Notes: a model not told the origin generated them from the sequence alone. 64,000 bases of DNA from SHVO01 sp041919675 (GCA_041919675.1 JAYRTJ010000004.1:8527-72526), one strand, 5' to 3'. Numbered from the stretch's first letter, positions 40,062 through 48,977 are shown. Translations and numbers: made by a program.

Positions 40062-41162
40062 ATGAAGCGTGGATTTCTGGCTGGGCTCGCGGTTGTGGCT
40101 TTTTGCACGGCCGCCGCGCCGGTAATGGCGCAGGAGAAAGGCGGCCTGGATCAAACGGGGGCCTATGAGCCCGTCGTCGGCTGGTTCAAACCCGGCATCG
40201 ACCGCTGGGACCGCCCGATGGCGTCCGTCACCGTCGACAAGCCGGACCGCATTTTCATGACCACCGCGCCGGTGCGCTTCACGCGGCCCAACGCGCCGAT
40301 GCTCACGGCCGACGGCAAGCTGATGGAAGAGAAGTCGCAGGCGTCCACCATCCCGGCGGACAAGCAGGCGCACGACAACATCATCCTCGTCCTCAACGGC
40401 GAAGGCAAAGTCATCGAGAACTGGAAGCAGTGGGATAAGGATATCACCTTCGCCCACAATATCGAGATCAGCCCCTACGATCCCGACCGCGCCGTGTGGG
40501 TGATGGATCTCGGCCACCAGATCCTGAAATTCACCAACGACGGCAAGAAAATGCTGATGCGGTTGGGTGAGAAGGACAAGCCGGCGTGGGATGCGACCCA
40601 CTTCAACATGCCCTCCTCCATGGCGTTCTATCCGGACGGCAGCTTCGTCGTCGCCGACGGTTATGTGAACGCGCGCATCGTGAAGTTCGATAAGAACGGC
40701 AAGTACATCTCCGAGTTCGGCTCCAAGGGCTCGGGCCCCGGCCAGTTCGACCTCGTGCACTCGGTGGCCATCGACAAACAAGGCCGTATCTACACCGCCG
40801 ACCGCCGCAATCACCGTATCCAGGTGTTCGATGCGAATGGAAAGTTCATCGAGGAGTGGAAGAACGTCGGCAGCCCGACGCGCCTGATCATCACCGAGGA
40901 CCAGTACCTGTGGATGAGCGACGCGGACTACAACCGCTTCGCCAAGTTCGATCTCAGCGGCAAGCTCATTACCTATTTCGGCGTGCTGGGCCGCAATCCG
41001 GGCGAGTTCGACAATCTTCACAATTGGGATGTGGACGCGAGCGGCAATCTGTTCGTCGCCGACGGCGGCAACAACCGCATCCAGAAGCTGGTCGCGAAAA
41101 AGGGCGCCGATCCGGTCCGCCTGATCGGCCAGCAGTTCTTCCTGCCCGCGCTGAAGAAATAA
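40062..41162 (+). CDS. Secreted NHL-repeat protein, copy 1
   Basis: 366 residues from ATG 40062 (GGGGAGA upstream). A signal peptide (MKRGFLAGLAVVAFCTAAAPVMA) is followed by NHL/six-bladed propeller repeats (FNMPSSMAFYPDGSFVVADGYVNARIVKFDKNGKY, then FDLVHSVAIDKQGRIYTADRRNHRIQVFD, and NLHNWDVDASGNLFVADGGNNRIQ). The fold is shared with peptidyl-alpha-hydroxyglycine lyase, but activity is not established. It is followed 10 bp on by a paralogue and then a metallo-beta-lactamase-fold gene, apparently one operon ended by the terminator at 43224. Confidence 0.9.
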   Translation: MKRGFLAGLAVVAFCTAAAPVMAQEKGGLDQTGAYEPVVGWFKPGIDRWDRPMASVTVDKPDRIFMTTAPVRFTRPNAPMLTADGKLMEEKSQASTIPADKQAHDNIILVLNGEGKVIENWKQWDKDITFAHNIEISPYDPDRAVWVMDLGHQILKFTNDGKKMLMRLGEKDKPAWDATHFNMPSSMAFYPDGSFVVADGYVNARIVKFDKNGKYISEFGSKGSGPGQFDLVHSVAIDKQGRIYTADRRNHRIQVFDANGKFIEEWKNVGSPTRLIITEDQYLWMSDADYNRFAKFDLSGKLITYFGVLGRNPGEFDNLHNWDVDASGNLFVADGGNNRIQKLVAKKGADPVRLIGQQFFLPALKK

Positions 41163-41172
41163 AGGGACACTC

Positions 41173-42267
41173 ATGAAGCGGACACTTCTCGCGGGCCTTG
41201 CGGTCGTTGCCCTGTGCGCCACGGCCGCATTTGCTCAGGAAAAGGGCGGCCTCGATCAGACCGGCCCCTATGACCCGGTGGTCGGCTGGTTCAAACCCGG
41301 CATCGACAAATGGGATCAACCGGTCGCCTCGCTGACGGTCGACAACCCCAACCGCATCTACATCACCAATTCGGACCAGACCCGCACGCGGCCCAACGCG
41401 CCGATGCTGAGCGCCGATGGAAAGGTGATGCAGGAGCGCTCGCAAGCCTCGACCCGTCCGCGCGAACAACAGCCCCATGAAAATATGATCATGGTGCTGA
41501 ACGGCGACGGCCGGATGATCGAGAACTGGAAACAGTGGGACAAGGAGATCACCTTCGCCCACAACATCGAGATCAGCCCCTACGATCCCGACCGCGCCGT
41601 ATGGGTCATGGATCTCGGCCACCAGATCCTCAAATTCAGCAATGACGGGAAGAAGCTGCTGATGCGCCTCGGCGAGAAGGACAAGCCGGGCTGGGATGCG
41701 ACCCATTTCAACATGCCCTCCTCGATCGCCTTCTATCCGGACGGCACCTTCATCGTCGCCGACGGCTATGTGAACGGCCGCATCGCCAAATTCGACAAGA
41801 ATGGAAAATACATCTCCGAGTTCGGCTCCAAGGGCTCGGGCCCCGGCCAGTTCGACCTGGTGCATTCGGTGGCCATCGACAAACAGGGCCGCATCTACGC
41901 CTCGGACCGCCGCAACCACCGTATCCAGGTGTTCGATGCGAATGGAAAGTTCATCGAGGAGTGGAAGAACGTCGGCAGCCCGACGCGCCTCGCCATCACC
42001 GAGGACCAGTACCTGTGGATGAGCGACGCGGACTACAACCGCTTCGCCAAGTTCGACCTGAGCGGCAAACTCATCACCTATTGGGGCGTGCTCGGCGCCA
42101 ATCCCGGGGAATTCAATAACCTTCACAATTGGGATGTGGACGTGAACGGTAACTTGTTCACCGCCGACGGCGGCAACAACCGCATCCAGAAATTCGTGGC
42201 CAAGAAAAATGCCGATCCGATGCGCCTGATGGGTCAGCAGTATTTCGCGCCGCCACTCAAAAAATAG
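41173..42267 (+). CDS. Secreted NHL-repeat protein, copy 2
   Basis: 364 residues, a tandem paralogue of the preceding gene with the same order of signal peptide (MKRTLLAGLAVVALCATAAFA) and propeller blades. Most positions match the first copy. A stretch at 41917-42055 is almost identical at DNA level to 40812-40950, whereas other parts have drifted, which suggests gene conversion. It precedes the MBL-fold gene by 10 bp. Confidence 0.9.
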   Translation: MKRTLLAGLAVVALCATAAFAQEKGGLDQTGPYDPVVGWFKPGIDKWDQPVASLTVDNPNRIYITNSDQTRTRPNAPMLSADGKVMQERSQASTRPREQQPHENMIMVLNGDGRMIENWKQWDKEITFAHNIEISPYDPDRAVWVMDLGHQILKFSNDGKKLLMRLGEKDKPGWDATHFNMPSSIAFYPDGTFIVADGYVNGRIAKFDKNGKYISEFGSKGSGPGQFDLVHSVAIDKQGRIYASDRRNHRIQVFDANGKFIEEWKNVGSPTRLAITEDQYLWMSDADYNRFAKFDLSGKLITYWGVLGANPGEFNNLHNWDVDVNGNLFTADGGNNRIQKFVAKKNADPMRLMGQQYFAPPLKK

Positions 42268-42277
42268 GAGAACTGAG

Positions 42278-43210
42278 ATGAAATTGCTTCACGCGCTTCT
42301 TTCGCTCGGCCTTCTCGCCGGTACTGCAAACGCTGCCGAAAACACCAAGGTCAGCAACGCCGCCATCGACGCGCGCGGCCTGACCCTGGGCGATTTCCCG
42401 CGCTACAAATCAGTAGCTCCGGACATCTACGCCTATGAAGGCTTCCATCCGTCGAAGGTGATGAACACGGTGAGCCTCATCATCGTGACCAAGGACGGCG
42501 TGGTGCTGGTCGACGCCATGGGCGACGAACAGCAGGGCCAGCAGCTCGTCGACAACATCAAGAAAATCACCCAGCAGCCGGTGAAGTATCTCGTCGTCGG
42601 CTCCGACCACGGCGACCACATGGCCGGCAACGGCCCGCTCAAGAAGGCGTGGCCGGGCATGGTGGTGATCTCGACCCCGGCCTCGCAGAAGGCCATGGAA
42701 AAGAACGCCGCGCCGCCGACCGAGCTGGTGACCGATAAACGCACCCTGAATGTCGGCGGCACGGAGATCCAGATCCTGAACCTCGGCCGTGCGCACACCG
42801 GCGGCGACCTTCTCGTCTATTTGCCGGCCACCAAGATCATGTTCATGAGCGAGGTTTACTTGCGCGGCGTGTTCCCCGCGATGCGCACCGCTTATCCGGG
42901 CGAGTGGGTCGAGACCATCAAGAAGGCCCAGGCCATGAACGCGAACCTCTATATCGCGGGCCACGGCTGGCTCGATGACGCCCCGACCATGAAGGCGGAC
43001 CTCGAAGCCTTCCGCAAGAACCTCGAAACCGTGATCGCGGAAGGAAAACGTTTGCACGCCGCCAAGGCGCCCTGTCCGGACCCGCAGACCTGCGAGGCCG
43101 CGAAACAGGCCAAGTGGGGTGCCGCCGATAGCCTCGCGCTCCGCGATGCCCAGGCCCCGATCGCCCTGGCCAAGATCTACCAGGAAGCCGACGGCAAACT
43201 GCCCAAGTAG
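42278..43210 (+). CDS. Secreted metallo-beta-lactamase-fold protein with altered metal motif
   Basis: 310 residues with signal peptide (MKLLHALLSLGLLAGTANA). The MBL fold is clear (SLIIVTKDGVVLVDAMG), but the usual HxHxDH is SDHGDH (109-114), so the first histidine is Ser. H111, D113, H114, H173 (AHTGGD) and H229 (AGHG) remain; the usual bridging Asp is Glu192 (MSEVY). The site may bind one metal or none at the first position. It is third in the NHL-NHL-MBL set, suggesting a joint periplasmic role. Confidence 0.88.
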   Translation: MKLLHALLSLGLLAGTANAAENTKVSNAAIDARGLTLGDFPRYKSVAPDIYAYEGFHPSKVMNTVSLIIVTKDGVVLVDAMGDEQQGQQLVDNIKKITQQPVKYLVVGSDHGDHMAGNGPLKKAWPGMVVISTPASQKAMEKNAAPPTELVTDKRTLNVGGTEIQILNLGRAHTGGDLLVYLPATKIMFMSEVYLRGVFPAMRTAYPGEWVETIKKAQAMNANLYIAGHGWLDDAPTMKADLEAFRKNLETVIAEGKRLHAAKAPCPDPQTCEAAKQAKWGAADSLALRDAQAPIALAKIYQEADGKLPK

Positions 43211-43223
43211 ACACCGAAGCAGA

Positions 43224-43250
43224 AGCCCGTCAGGAATGGCGGGCTTTTTT
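43224..43250 (+). terminator. Rho-independent terminator of the NHL/MBL operon
   Basis: AGCCCG (43224-43229) pairs with CGGGCT (43240-43245), extended by inner CA/TG pairs around GGAA, followed by six T residues. It is 14 bp past the MBL-fold stop. Confidence 0.85.
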
Positions 43251-43283
43251 GGCGCGCGCTTTCAAGGACAAGGCTTCGAGACC

Positions 43284-43697
43284 ATGGCGATCGCAAAAAC
43301 CACGTGGCGCGGCTTCTTCTGGCGATGGATCGCCGCCGTCGTGCTGGTGCTCGGCACCTTCAATCCGACCGATATGTCGTTCGTGACCTGGCTGACCCAT
43401 GGTGACGCGGCCTTGTCCCTGAAGGCCCTGGCGGCCATTGTCGTCGTCATCCTCTATGCGATCTTCCTGCGCGCCACCTGGTATTCGCTCGGCATCTTCG
43501 GCACCCTCGCGCTCATCGCGCTGTTCGGCGCGGCGATCTGGGTCCTTGCGGATTTCGGCTTGCTCGATCTCGCGCGCGGCAGCGCCGTGACCTGGATCGG
43601 CCTTCTCGCCATCGCCACCATCCTGGCCATTGGTTTTACCTGGTCGAAAACGCGCGCGCGCCTTACCGGACAGGTGGACGTCGATTCCGACGAGTAA
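43284..43697 (+). CDS. Membrane protein of unknown function (DUF6524-like)
   Basis: 137 residues from ATG 43284; longer starts would run into the preceding terminator. Four hydrophobic segments are visible (WIAAVVLVLGTF, LAAIVVVILYAIFL, LGIFGTLALIALFGAAIWVL, WIGLLAIATILAIGFTW), with an acidic tail ending QVDVDSDE. I believe it matches the small membrane family DUF6524, unchecked. It lies just after the terminator, on its own. Confidence 0.75.
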   Translation: MAIAKTTWRGFFWRWIAAVVLVLGTFNPTDMSFVTWLTHGDAALSLKALAAIVVVILYAIFLRATWYSLGIFGTLALIALFGAAIWVLADFGLLDLARGSAVTWIGLLAIATILAIGFTWSKTRARLTGQVDVDSDE

Positions 43698-43776
43698 AGC
43701 CTGACACTGTCGGCCCGCTTTACACCGCGCCCCGCGCGCCGACCCAAAAGCCTTGAAAACACTGAAGGGCTAACGC

Positions 43777-43792
43777 TGGCACAACCCTTGCA
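43777..43792 (+). promoter_or_regulatory. Sigma-54 (RpoN) promoter
   Basis: TGGCAC (43777-43782), five bases, TTGCA (43788-43792). The invariant GG and GC are separated by exactly ten bases, as RpoN requires. The predicted start site is near 43803, about 25 bp before the ATG of the 92-residue orphan and 15 bp before its GGAG. FlbD in this window is a candidate activator. Confidence 0.8.
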
Positions 43793-43797
43793 CCTCC

Positions 43798-43816
43798 CAT
43801 CGGCGAGACACCGATG
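43798..43816. promoter_or_regulatory. Inverted repeat over the sigma-54 start site
   Basis: CATCGG (43798-43803), seven bases, CCGATG (43811-43816). It spans the predicted transcript start and ends one base before the TGGAG ribosome site. It could be an operator or, if transcription starts earlier, a 5' hairpin. Confidence 0.45.
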
Positions 43817-43827
43817 TGGAGCATGCA

Positions 43828-44106
43828 ATGTATACCGAGACCTTTTCTTCAGCGTCCCATTGGCTGTTTGCGAACGCGGCGCCGCCGCGTACCGGGGTTC
43901 CGCGCGCGCCTGTTTCCCGCACCCCGGCGATGATCGCCAGGATGTGGACCATCGGCGGCCCGCAAGGCATGAGCGTAGACTCAGCCAAGCAAGCGCTCGG
44001 GATCAAGCCGGGACCGGAAGATCTCGTGGTGTACACGCAGTACAAGGCCTGCGGTGGGAGCTATCACGTCCCCCACCTGATCTCCTGCCAGCCGTACCAT
44101 CCCTAA
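43828..44106 (+). CDS. Orphan protein driven by a sigma-54 promoter
   Basis: 92 residues from ATG 43828, with GGAG six bases upstream. I do not recognise it. The N-terminal half is Ala/Pro/Arg-rich (NAAPPRTGVPRAPVSR); the C-terminal half looks folded (MSVDSAKQALGIKPGPEDLVVY) and ends ACGGSYHVPHLISCQPYHP with two cysteines and three histidines, a possible metal or disulfide site. There is no signal peptide or membrane segment. A canonical RpoN promoter and an inverted repeat lie just upstream, implying tight control by a sigma-54 activator. Confidence 0.7.
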   Translation: MYTETFSSASHWLFANAAPPRTGVPRAPVSRTPAMIARMWTIGGPQGMSVDSAKQALGIKPGPEDLVVYTQYKACGGSYHVPHLISCQPYHP

Positions 44107-44125
44107 CGCCGCGAACCCGCGGGGT

Positions 44126-45694
44126 TTATGGCGCCAGCGGCGGCGCGGTATCCGGCGCGCGGCGGTGGTTGGTCGCCTGTTCGTAGCCGTAGGCGAGTTT
44201 GATGAGCGTCGCTTCATCCCAGGCGCGGCCGAAGAAGGTGAGGCCCGCCGGCAGGCGATTGTCGCGTGTGTAACCCATCGGCACATTGATGGCCGGAAAA
44301 CCGGACGTCGGCGAGAAGACCTGGCTGTTGTCGCCGCCCCGCGTATTGAGATCGCCGATCAGGCGCGGCGGGAAGCTCCAGGTGGGATACACAAACGCAT
44401 CGAGTTTCAGCGTGTCCATCGCCTTGGTGACCGCGTCGCCAAAGCTGCGCCGATAGGCCATCTCCTGCTTGCAGGCCTCGCTCCCGGGCCCTTGCGGTTC
44501 GGCCTTCTGCGCATTGAGGATGCGCACCTCGATGGAGGGATGGAATTTCTTGGACGCGATCACCTCTTCCAGGGAATGCACGGGGATCCTGTCACCATGC
44601 GAGGCGAACCAGGCGTTGACGTCATACTTGAAGCCCATGCAGGTCCCGGCGTTGGGATTGCGCTGGAGGCCCGTGAGATCCACCTGCGCCGGATCGACGA
44701 TCACCGCGCCCGCGCGCTTGAGGGCCTCCACCGCCGCCGCGAAGACCTGCACGACGTCCTCATCCACGCCGTCCGGTTCGCGTTCGTAAGCCTGACGCAG
44801 CACACCGATGCGCGCGCCCTTGAGGCCGCCGCGCGCCAGCGAGGCCCGGTAGTCCGGCAGCTTGCGTCCACGCGCGGCCGCCGTGACGGGGTCGGCCGGA
44901 TCGGCGCCCGCGATCACCTGCAGCACGATGGTGGCGTCCGAGAGCGTGCGCGTCATGGGTCCGGCGATATCGGCCAGAAGGTTGAGCGGGATCACACCGG
45001 CGCGGCTCGTCAGTCCCATGGTGGAACGGATGCCCGCGAGCGATTGATGGCTCGAGGGACCGCGGATCGAATCGCCCGTGTCCGACCCCAAACCAATCAG
45101 GCCGAAATTCGCCGCGATGGCCGCCGCCGTGCCGCCGCTGGAGCCCGCCGTCGAGCGGTCGAGCGCGTAGGGATTACGGGTATAGCCCGGCATCAGCGAG
45201 TTCACGGTCTCGATGGGACTGAAGGCCCATTCGGCCATGTTGGATTTTGCGATGACGATGGCGCCCGCCTCTTTGATGAGCGCGACCTGAGACGCGTCCC
45301 TGGCCGAGGCGAACCCCTGCAGCGCGAGCGAACCGCCGGCGCTTTGCAGGCCGACGGTCTCGAAGTTGTCCTTCACGATGGCCGGTACGCAGTGGAGCGG
45401 TCCGGTGAGGCCCTTTTGCTTGAAGCGCGCATCCATGGCCTCCGCTTCGATCAGCGCATTGGGATTGGTGAGGGTGATGGCGTTCAGCGCCGGCCCCTTC
45501 TTGTCGTAGGCCGCGATGCGGGCCAGGTAGGCGCTGACGAGTTGGCGGCAGGTAAGCCGGCCCGCCGTCATGGCCGCGTGGACGTCCGCGATGGTCGTTT
45601 CCTCGAGACGAAAGGCCCCCGGCTCGGCCGCCTGTACGGGCCACGCGCCCAGCACGAGAACCGCCGCCAGTGCTGTGAGAACTCTCATCCGCAT
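44126..45694 (-). CDS. Secreted amidase-signature-family hydrolase
   Basis: 522 residues from ATG 45694; ATG 45688 is equally possible. A signal peptide (VLTALAAVLVLGAWPVQA) exports it. The amidase signature is intact: catalytic Lys in VPAIVKDNFETVG, AKSNMAEWAF, and the Gly/Ser-rich DRSTAGSSGGTAAAIAANF, then LGSDTGDSIRGPSS with the nucleophile serine region. Family members hydrolyse amide bonds of varied small substrates; periplasmic ones are often of unknown substrate. It stands between the orphan and the patatin gene. Confidence 0.9.
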   Translation of the reverse strand: MRMRVLTALAAVLVLGAWPVQAAEPGAFRLEETTIADVHAAMTAGRLTCRQLVSAYLARIAAYDKKGPALNAITLTNPNALIEAEAMDARFKQKGLTGPLHCVPAIVKDNFETVGLQSAGGSLALQGFASARDASQVALIKEAGAIVIAKSNMAEWAFSPIETVNSLMPGYTRNPYALDRSTAGSSGGTAAAIAANFGLIGLGSDTGDSIRGPSSHQSLAGIRSTMGLTSRAGVIPLNLLADIAGPMTRTLSDATIVLQVIAGADPADPVTAAARGRKLPDYRASLARGGLKGARIGVLRQAYEREPDGVDEDVVQVFAAAVEALKRAGAVIVDPAQVDLTGLQRNPNAGTCMGFKYDVNAWFASHGDRIPVHSLEEVIASKKFHPSIEVRILNAQKAEPQGPGSEACKQEMAYRRSFGDAVTKAMDTLKLDAFVYPTWSFPPRLIGDLNTRGGDNSQVFSPTSGFPAINVPMGYTRDNRLPAGLTFFGRAWDEATLIKLAYGYEQATNHRRAPDTAPPLAP

Positions 45695-45796
45695 CCCCCG
45701 GGTACCCGGCTCCATCTGAGCACAGGCGGTGCGCGGGCGGAAGGCGGGCCTTCGCGCGCGCCACAAGGATGACGAAAAGGCTCCTGCTACTCTCCG

Positions 45797-46861
45797 CTAA
45801 ATATACGTCTTCACCAGATCGAGAGTCGTTTCGCGTTCGAGGTGATCGTAATGTTCTTCAAGCCACGTCTCGGTGGTGGAAACACCGAGCTCGTAGAGAT
45901 AGCGCAGGAAATCCCAATCGGCGTTGAACTTGGACGAGGCGCCGAGGTGGCTCATCTCTTCTTCGGCGACGATCATGTGGAAGTTCACTTTGTGGAACGG
46001 CGTGTCGTGCAGTTTTCCGTCCTCGATCAGCTTGGAGATGGTGGCGATCCCGCTCATCTCGCGCGCCAATGTGGCATTGAAACTGATTTCGTTGATGCGG
46101 TTCAGGATTTCGCGCGATGAGGTCGGCACGTCGGCGCGGTTCATCGGGTTGATCTGAATAATCACCACGTCTTTCGAAACGCATTCGTGGATCAAAGGCG
46201 CGATCGGCGGGTTGGCGAGATAGCCGCCGTCCCAATACTGTTCCCCCTGGAACTCCACCGCGCGGAACGTCAGCGGCAGGCAGGCCGAGGCCAGCAGGCA
46301 TTCGACGTGCATTTCCGCGGTGGTAAACACACGCAGCTTGCAGGTGCGCACGTTCGTCGCCGCGACGAACAGCTTGATTTCCTTGCGCCGGCGCAAGGCG
46401 GCAAAGTCCACCTGCTCGGCCAGGATGTCCCGCAAAGGGTTGTAGTCCATCGGATTGAGTTGGTAGGGCGAGAACATGCGGGTCAGGTAGTCCGCCATTA
46501 TGAAGGCGGGCGACGAATCGACGTTCCACCGGCCCTCGGGGGACGAAAACATGCGCGCGAAGTCCTGCCCGGGGACCTTCGACGTCTGATCGCTGACGGC
46601 TTTCCAGAAGGCCGCGAGCGCGTCGCAGGCCCCCTGGCGGCCGCCCTTGATGAACCCATGGGCGAAGACCGTGGCGTTGATCGCCCCGGCGCTCGTGCCC
46701 GAGAGCCCGTCGATGTAGATGCGCTTGTCGCGGATCAGCCGGTCCAGGACCCCCCAGGTGAACGCGCCGTGCGCGCCGCCACCCTGCAGGGCGAGGTTGA
46801 TATGCTTACGGCCGGTCTTGCGGCCGGTCTTCTGTGCCCCCTTCACGGGCGCCCCCACCAT
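45797..46861 (-). CDS. Patatin-like phospholipase
   Basis: 354 residues. The oxyanion-hole motif GGGAHG (27-32), nucleophile elbow GTSAG with S57, and the catalytic Asp in YWDGGYLANPP form the Ser-Asp dyad of patatins. Such enzymes hydrolyse phospholipid acyl esters. No signal peptide or membrane segment; the N-terminus is basic (KTGRKTGRKH). Resembles the RssA/DUF3734-type subgroup but I cannot tell which. It is separated from the petABC operon by that operon's terminator. Confidence 0.92.
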   Translation of the reverse strand: MVGAPVKGAQKTGRKTGRKHINLALQGGGAHGAFTWGVLDRLIRDKRIYIDGLSGTSAGAINATVFAHGFIKGGRQGACDALAAFWKAVSDQTSKVPGQDFARMFSSPEGRWNVDSSPAFIMADYLTRMFSPYQLNPMDYNPLRDILAEQVDFAALRRRKEIKLFVAATNVRTCKLRVFTTAEMHVECLLASACLPLTFRAVEFQGEQYWDGGYLANPPIAPLIHECVSKDVVIIQINPMNRADVPTSSREILNRINEISFNATLAREMSGIATISKLIEDGKLHDTPFHKVNFHMIVAEEEMSHLGASSKFNADWDFLRYLYELGVSTTETWLEEHYDHLERETTLDLVKTYI

Positions 46862-46914
46862 TTTTGAGGCCGGTAAGGTACCACGGCCCTTCGGCTGAAT
46901 TCGTTAACGCCCGC

Positions 46915-46952
46915 CCCTAAAACAAAACCGCCGACCTTTGCGGGTCGGCGGT
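46915..46952 (-). terminator. Rho-independent terminator of the petABC operon
   Basis: ACCGCCGACC (46927-46936) pairs with GGTCGGCGGT (46943-46952) around a six-base loop. Read on the minus strand, the stem is followed by TTTGTTTT. It lies about 28 bp past the petC stop. Confidence 0.88.
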
Positions 46953-46979
46953 TCGTTTAGGCCGGTGTACAGCCCGGTT

Positions 46980-47738
46980 TTAGTGCTTCCCGAGGCGCGC
47001 CCAGAGGCGGCGCTTGTAGAGGTAGGCGAGCACCGTGAACAGGAAGGCGAACAGGAGCACGCGCACGCCGGTGGCGTGACGGACTTCCAGCTTCGGTTCG
47101 GCGGTCCAGTGCAGGAACGCAACCACGTCGGTGGCGATCTGTTCGGCGCTGGCCTTCGTGCCGTCCGCATAAGTCACGCGGTCGTCGGTGATCTGCTGCG
47201 GCATGGCGATCTGATGGCCGGGGAAGAACGCGTTGTAGCTCATGCCCGGATTCAGTTCGAAGCCGTTCGGCGCTTCCTTGTAGCCGAGCATCAGGCTGTA
47301 GACGTAGTTCGGACCGTCTTCACGGGCCTTCGTCATCAGCGAGAGATCCGGCGGCAGCGCACCGCCGTTCGAGGCGCGGGCCAGCTGGTCGTTCGCGAAC
47401 GGATGCGGGATATGATCCGAAGGACGCGCGGGGCGCTGGAACATATCGCCGTTCTCATCCGGACCATCGGTGACCTGGTACTCGGCGGCGATGACCTTCA
47501 CTTGGTCTTCGCTGTAGCCGATGTCCTCGAGGTTACGGAACGAGATGTAGTTCAGCGAGTGACAGGAGGCGCAGACTTCCTTGTAGACCTGGAAGCCACG
47601 CTGCAGCTGCTGCTTGTCGAACTTGCCCAGCATGCCGTTGAAGTGCCACTCGCGCTCCATCGGCTTCACTTCTTCGGCCGCGAAGGCCGGAGCGGTGAGG
47701 ATAAACGCCGCGGCGGCGGCCAATACGATCTTTCTCAT
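46980..47738 (-). CDS. petC: Cytochrome c1
   Basis: 252 residues. A signal peptide (MRKIVLAAAAAFILTAPAFA) exports the heme domain. The heme-binding CASCH is at about residues 56-60, and the axial Met is in AMPQ after NPGMSYNAFFPGHQI. A C-terminal membrane anchor (VLLFAFLFTVLAYLYKRRLW) holds it in the membrane. It is the third gene of petABC, four bases after petB; a strong terminator follows. Confidence 0.97.
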   Translation of the reverse strand: MRKIVLAAAAAFILTAPAFAAEEVKPMEREWHFNGMLGKFDKQQLQRGFQVYKEVCASCHSLNYISFRNLEDIGYSEDQVKVIAAEYQVTDGPDENGDMFQRPARPSDHIPHPFANDQLARASNGGALPPDLSLMTKAREDGPNYVYSLMLGYKEAPNGFELNPGMSYNAFFPGHQIAMPQQITDDRVTYADGTKASAEQIATDVVAFLHWTAEPKLEVRHATGVRVLLFAFLFTVLAYLYKRRLWARLGKH

Positions 47739-47742
47739 GGCA

Positions 47743-48963
47743 CTACTCCGCGGGAGACAGGACAGGTTGGCTGATGCTCGCCGGCAGCGGCTTCGGGGTC
47801 TCGATCCACGACAACAGCGGCAGAAGCACGATGAAGTGGAAGAAGTACCAGAAGGTGCCGATACGGCTGAGGATCAGCGGGAGGCCTTCGGCGAGCTGCG
47901 CGCCGCACCAGCCGAGCATCAGGCCGTTCGCCAGGAAGATCCAGAACAAGATCCGGAAGATCGGGCGGAACGACGCCGAGCGGACCGGGTGACGGTCGAG
48001 CCAAGGCAGCACGAACAAGATGAGGATCGAACCGAACATCGCGACCACGCCCAGGAGCTTGTCCGGGATCGCGCGTAGGATCGCGTAGAACGGCAGGTAG
48101 TACCATTCCGGCACGATATGCGGCGGCGTGACCATCGGATTCGCCGGCACGTAGTTCAGCGGATCGCCCATCATATTGGGCGCCCAGAACACGACCGCGA
48201 AGTACACCATCAGGAACACGCCGAGACCGAACACGTCCTTCGCCACGTAGTACGGGAAGAACGGGATCTTGTCGGCGGGCGCCGCGTCGATGCCGAGCGG
48301 GTTGTTCGAACCGGGCACGTGCAGCGCCCAGATGTGGATGAACACCACGCCGACGATGACGAACGGCAGCAGGTAGTGCAGGGCGAAGAAGCGGTTCAGC
48401 GTCGGGTTGTCGACCGAGAAGCCGCCCCACAGCAGGGTGACGATCGCGTCGCCCACGCCCGGGATCGCCGAGAACAGGTTGGTGATGACGGTCGCGCCCC
48501 AGAAGCTCATCTGGCCCCAGGGGAGCACGTAGCCCATGAAGGCGGTGGCCATCATGAGCAGATAGATCACCACGCCCATCCACCACAGCACTTCGCGCGG
48601 CGGCTTGTAGGAACCGTAGTAGAGACCGCGGAAGATGTGGATGTAGACGACGATGAAGAAGAACGAGGCGCCATTCGAGTGCATGTAGCGAATGAGCCAG
48701 CCATTGTTCACATCGCGCATGATGCGCTCGACACTGTTGAACGCCAGCGTGACGTGCGCGGTGTAGTTCATGGCGAGGAAGACGCCGGTGATGATCATCG
48801 TCACCAGCATGAAGAGGGCCAGCGAGCCGAAGTTCCACCAATAGTTCAGGTTCTTCGGCGCGGGATACTTGGAGCCCAAAGAGTGATCGAGGAAGCTACC
48901 GATCGGGAGGCGCTGCTCATGCCATTCCCAGGCTTTCATCAGACGGCTTTTTTCCGTGCTCAT
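47743..48963 (-). CDS. petB: Cytochrome b of the bc1 complex
   Basis: 406 residues, several membrane helices. It carries the two b hemes and the quinone sites. Visible: GVFLAMNYTAHV in the first helices, SNGASFFFIVVYIHIFRGLYYGSYK, GYVLPWGQMSFWGATV, and the Qo-site PEWY in PEWYYLPFYAILR. Histidine pairs at the expected helices appear. It starts 14 bp after the Rieske gene. It is a single complete b, not split b6/subunit IV. Confidence 0.97.
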   Translation of the reverse strand: MSTEKSRLMKAWEWHEQRLPIGSFLDHSLGSKYPAPKNLNYWWNFGSLALFMLVTMIITGVFLAMNYTAHVTLAFNSVERIMRDVNNGWLIRYMHSNGASFFFIVVYIHIFRGLYYGSYKPPREVLWWMGVVIYLLMMATAFMGYVLPWGQMSFWGATVITNLFSAIPGVGDAIVTLLWGGFSVDNPTLNRFFALHYLLPFVIVGVVFIHIWALHVPGSNNPLGIDAAPADKIPFFPYYVAKDVFGLGVFLMVYFAVVFWAPNMMGDPLNYVPANPMVTPPHIVPEWYYLPFYAILRAIPDKLLGVVAMFGSILILFVLPWLDRHPVRSASFRPIFRILFWIFLANGLMLGWCGAQLAEGLPLILSRIGTFWYFFHFIVLLPLLSWIETPKPLPASISQPVLSPAE

Positions 48964-48977
48964 TAGTAATGCTCCCC

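Noticed and set aside
40062..43210. Quinoprotein or dehydrogenase module
   Set aside because: The propeller motifs are NHL type and no PQQ-binding or dehydrogenase residues were seen; function left open.
44165..45772. 535-residue plus-strand frame
   Set aside because: It mirrors the amidase gene, which has its full signature on the other strand.
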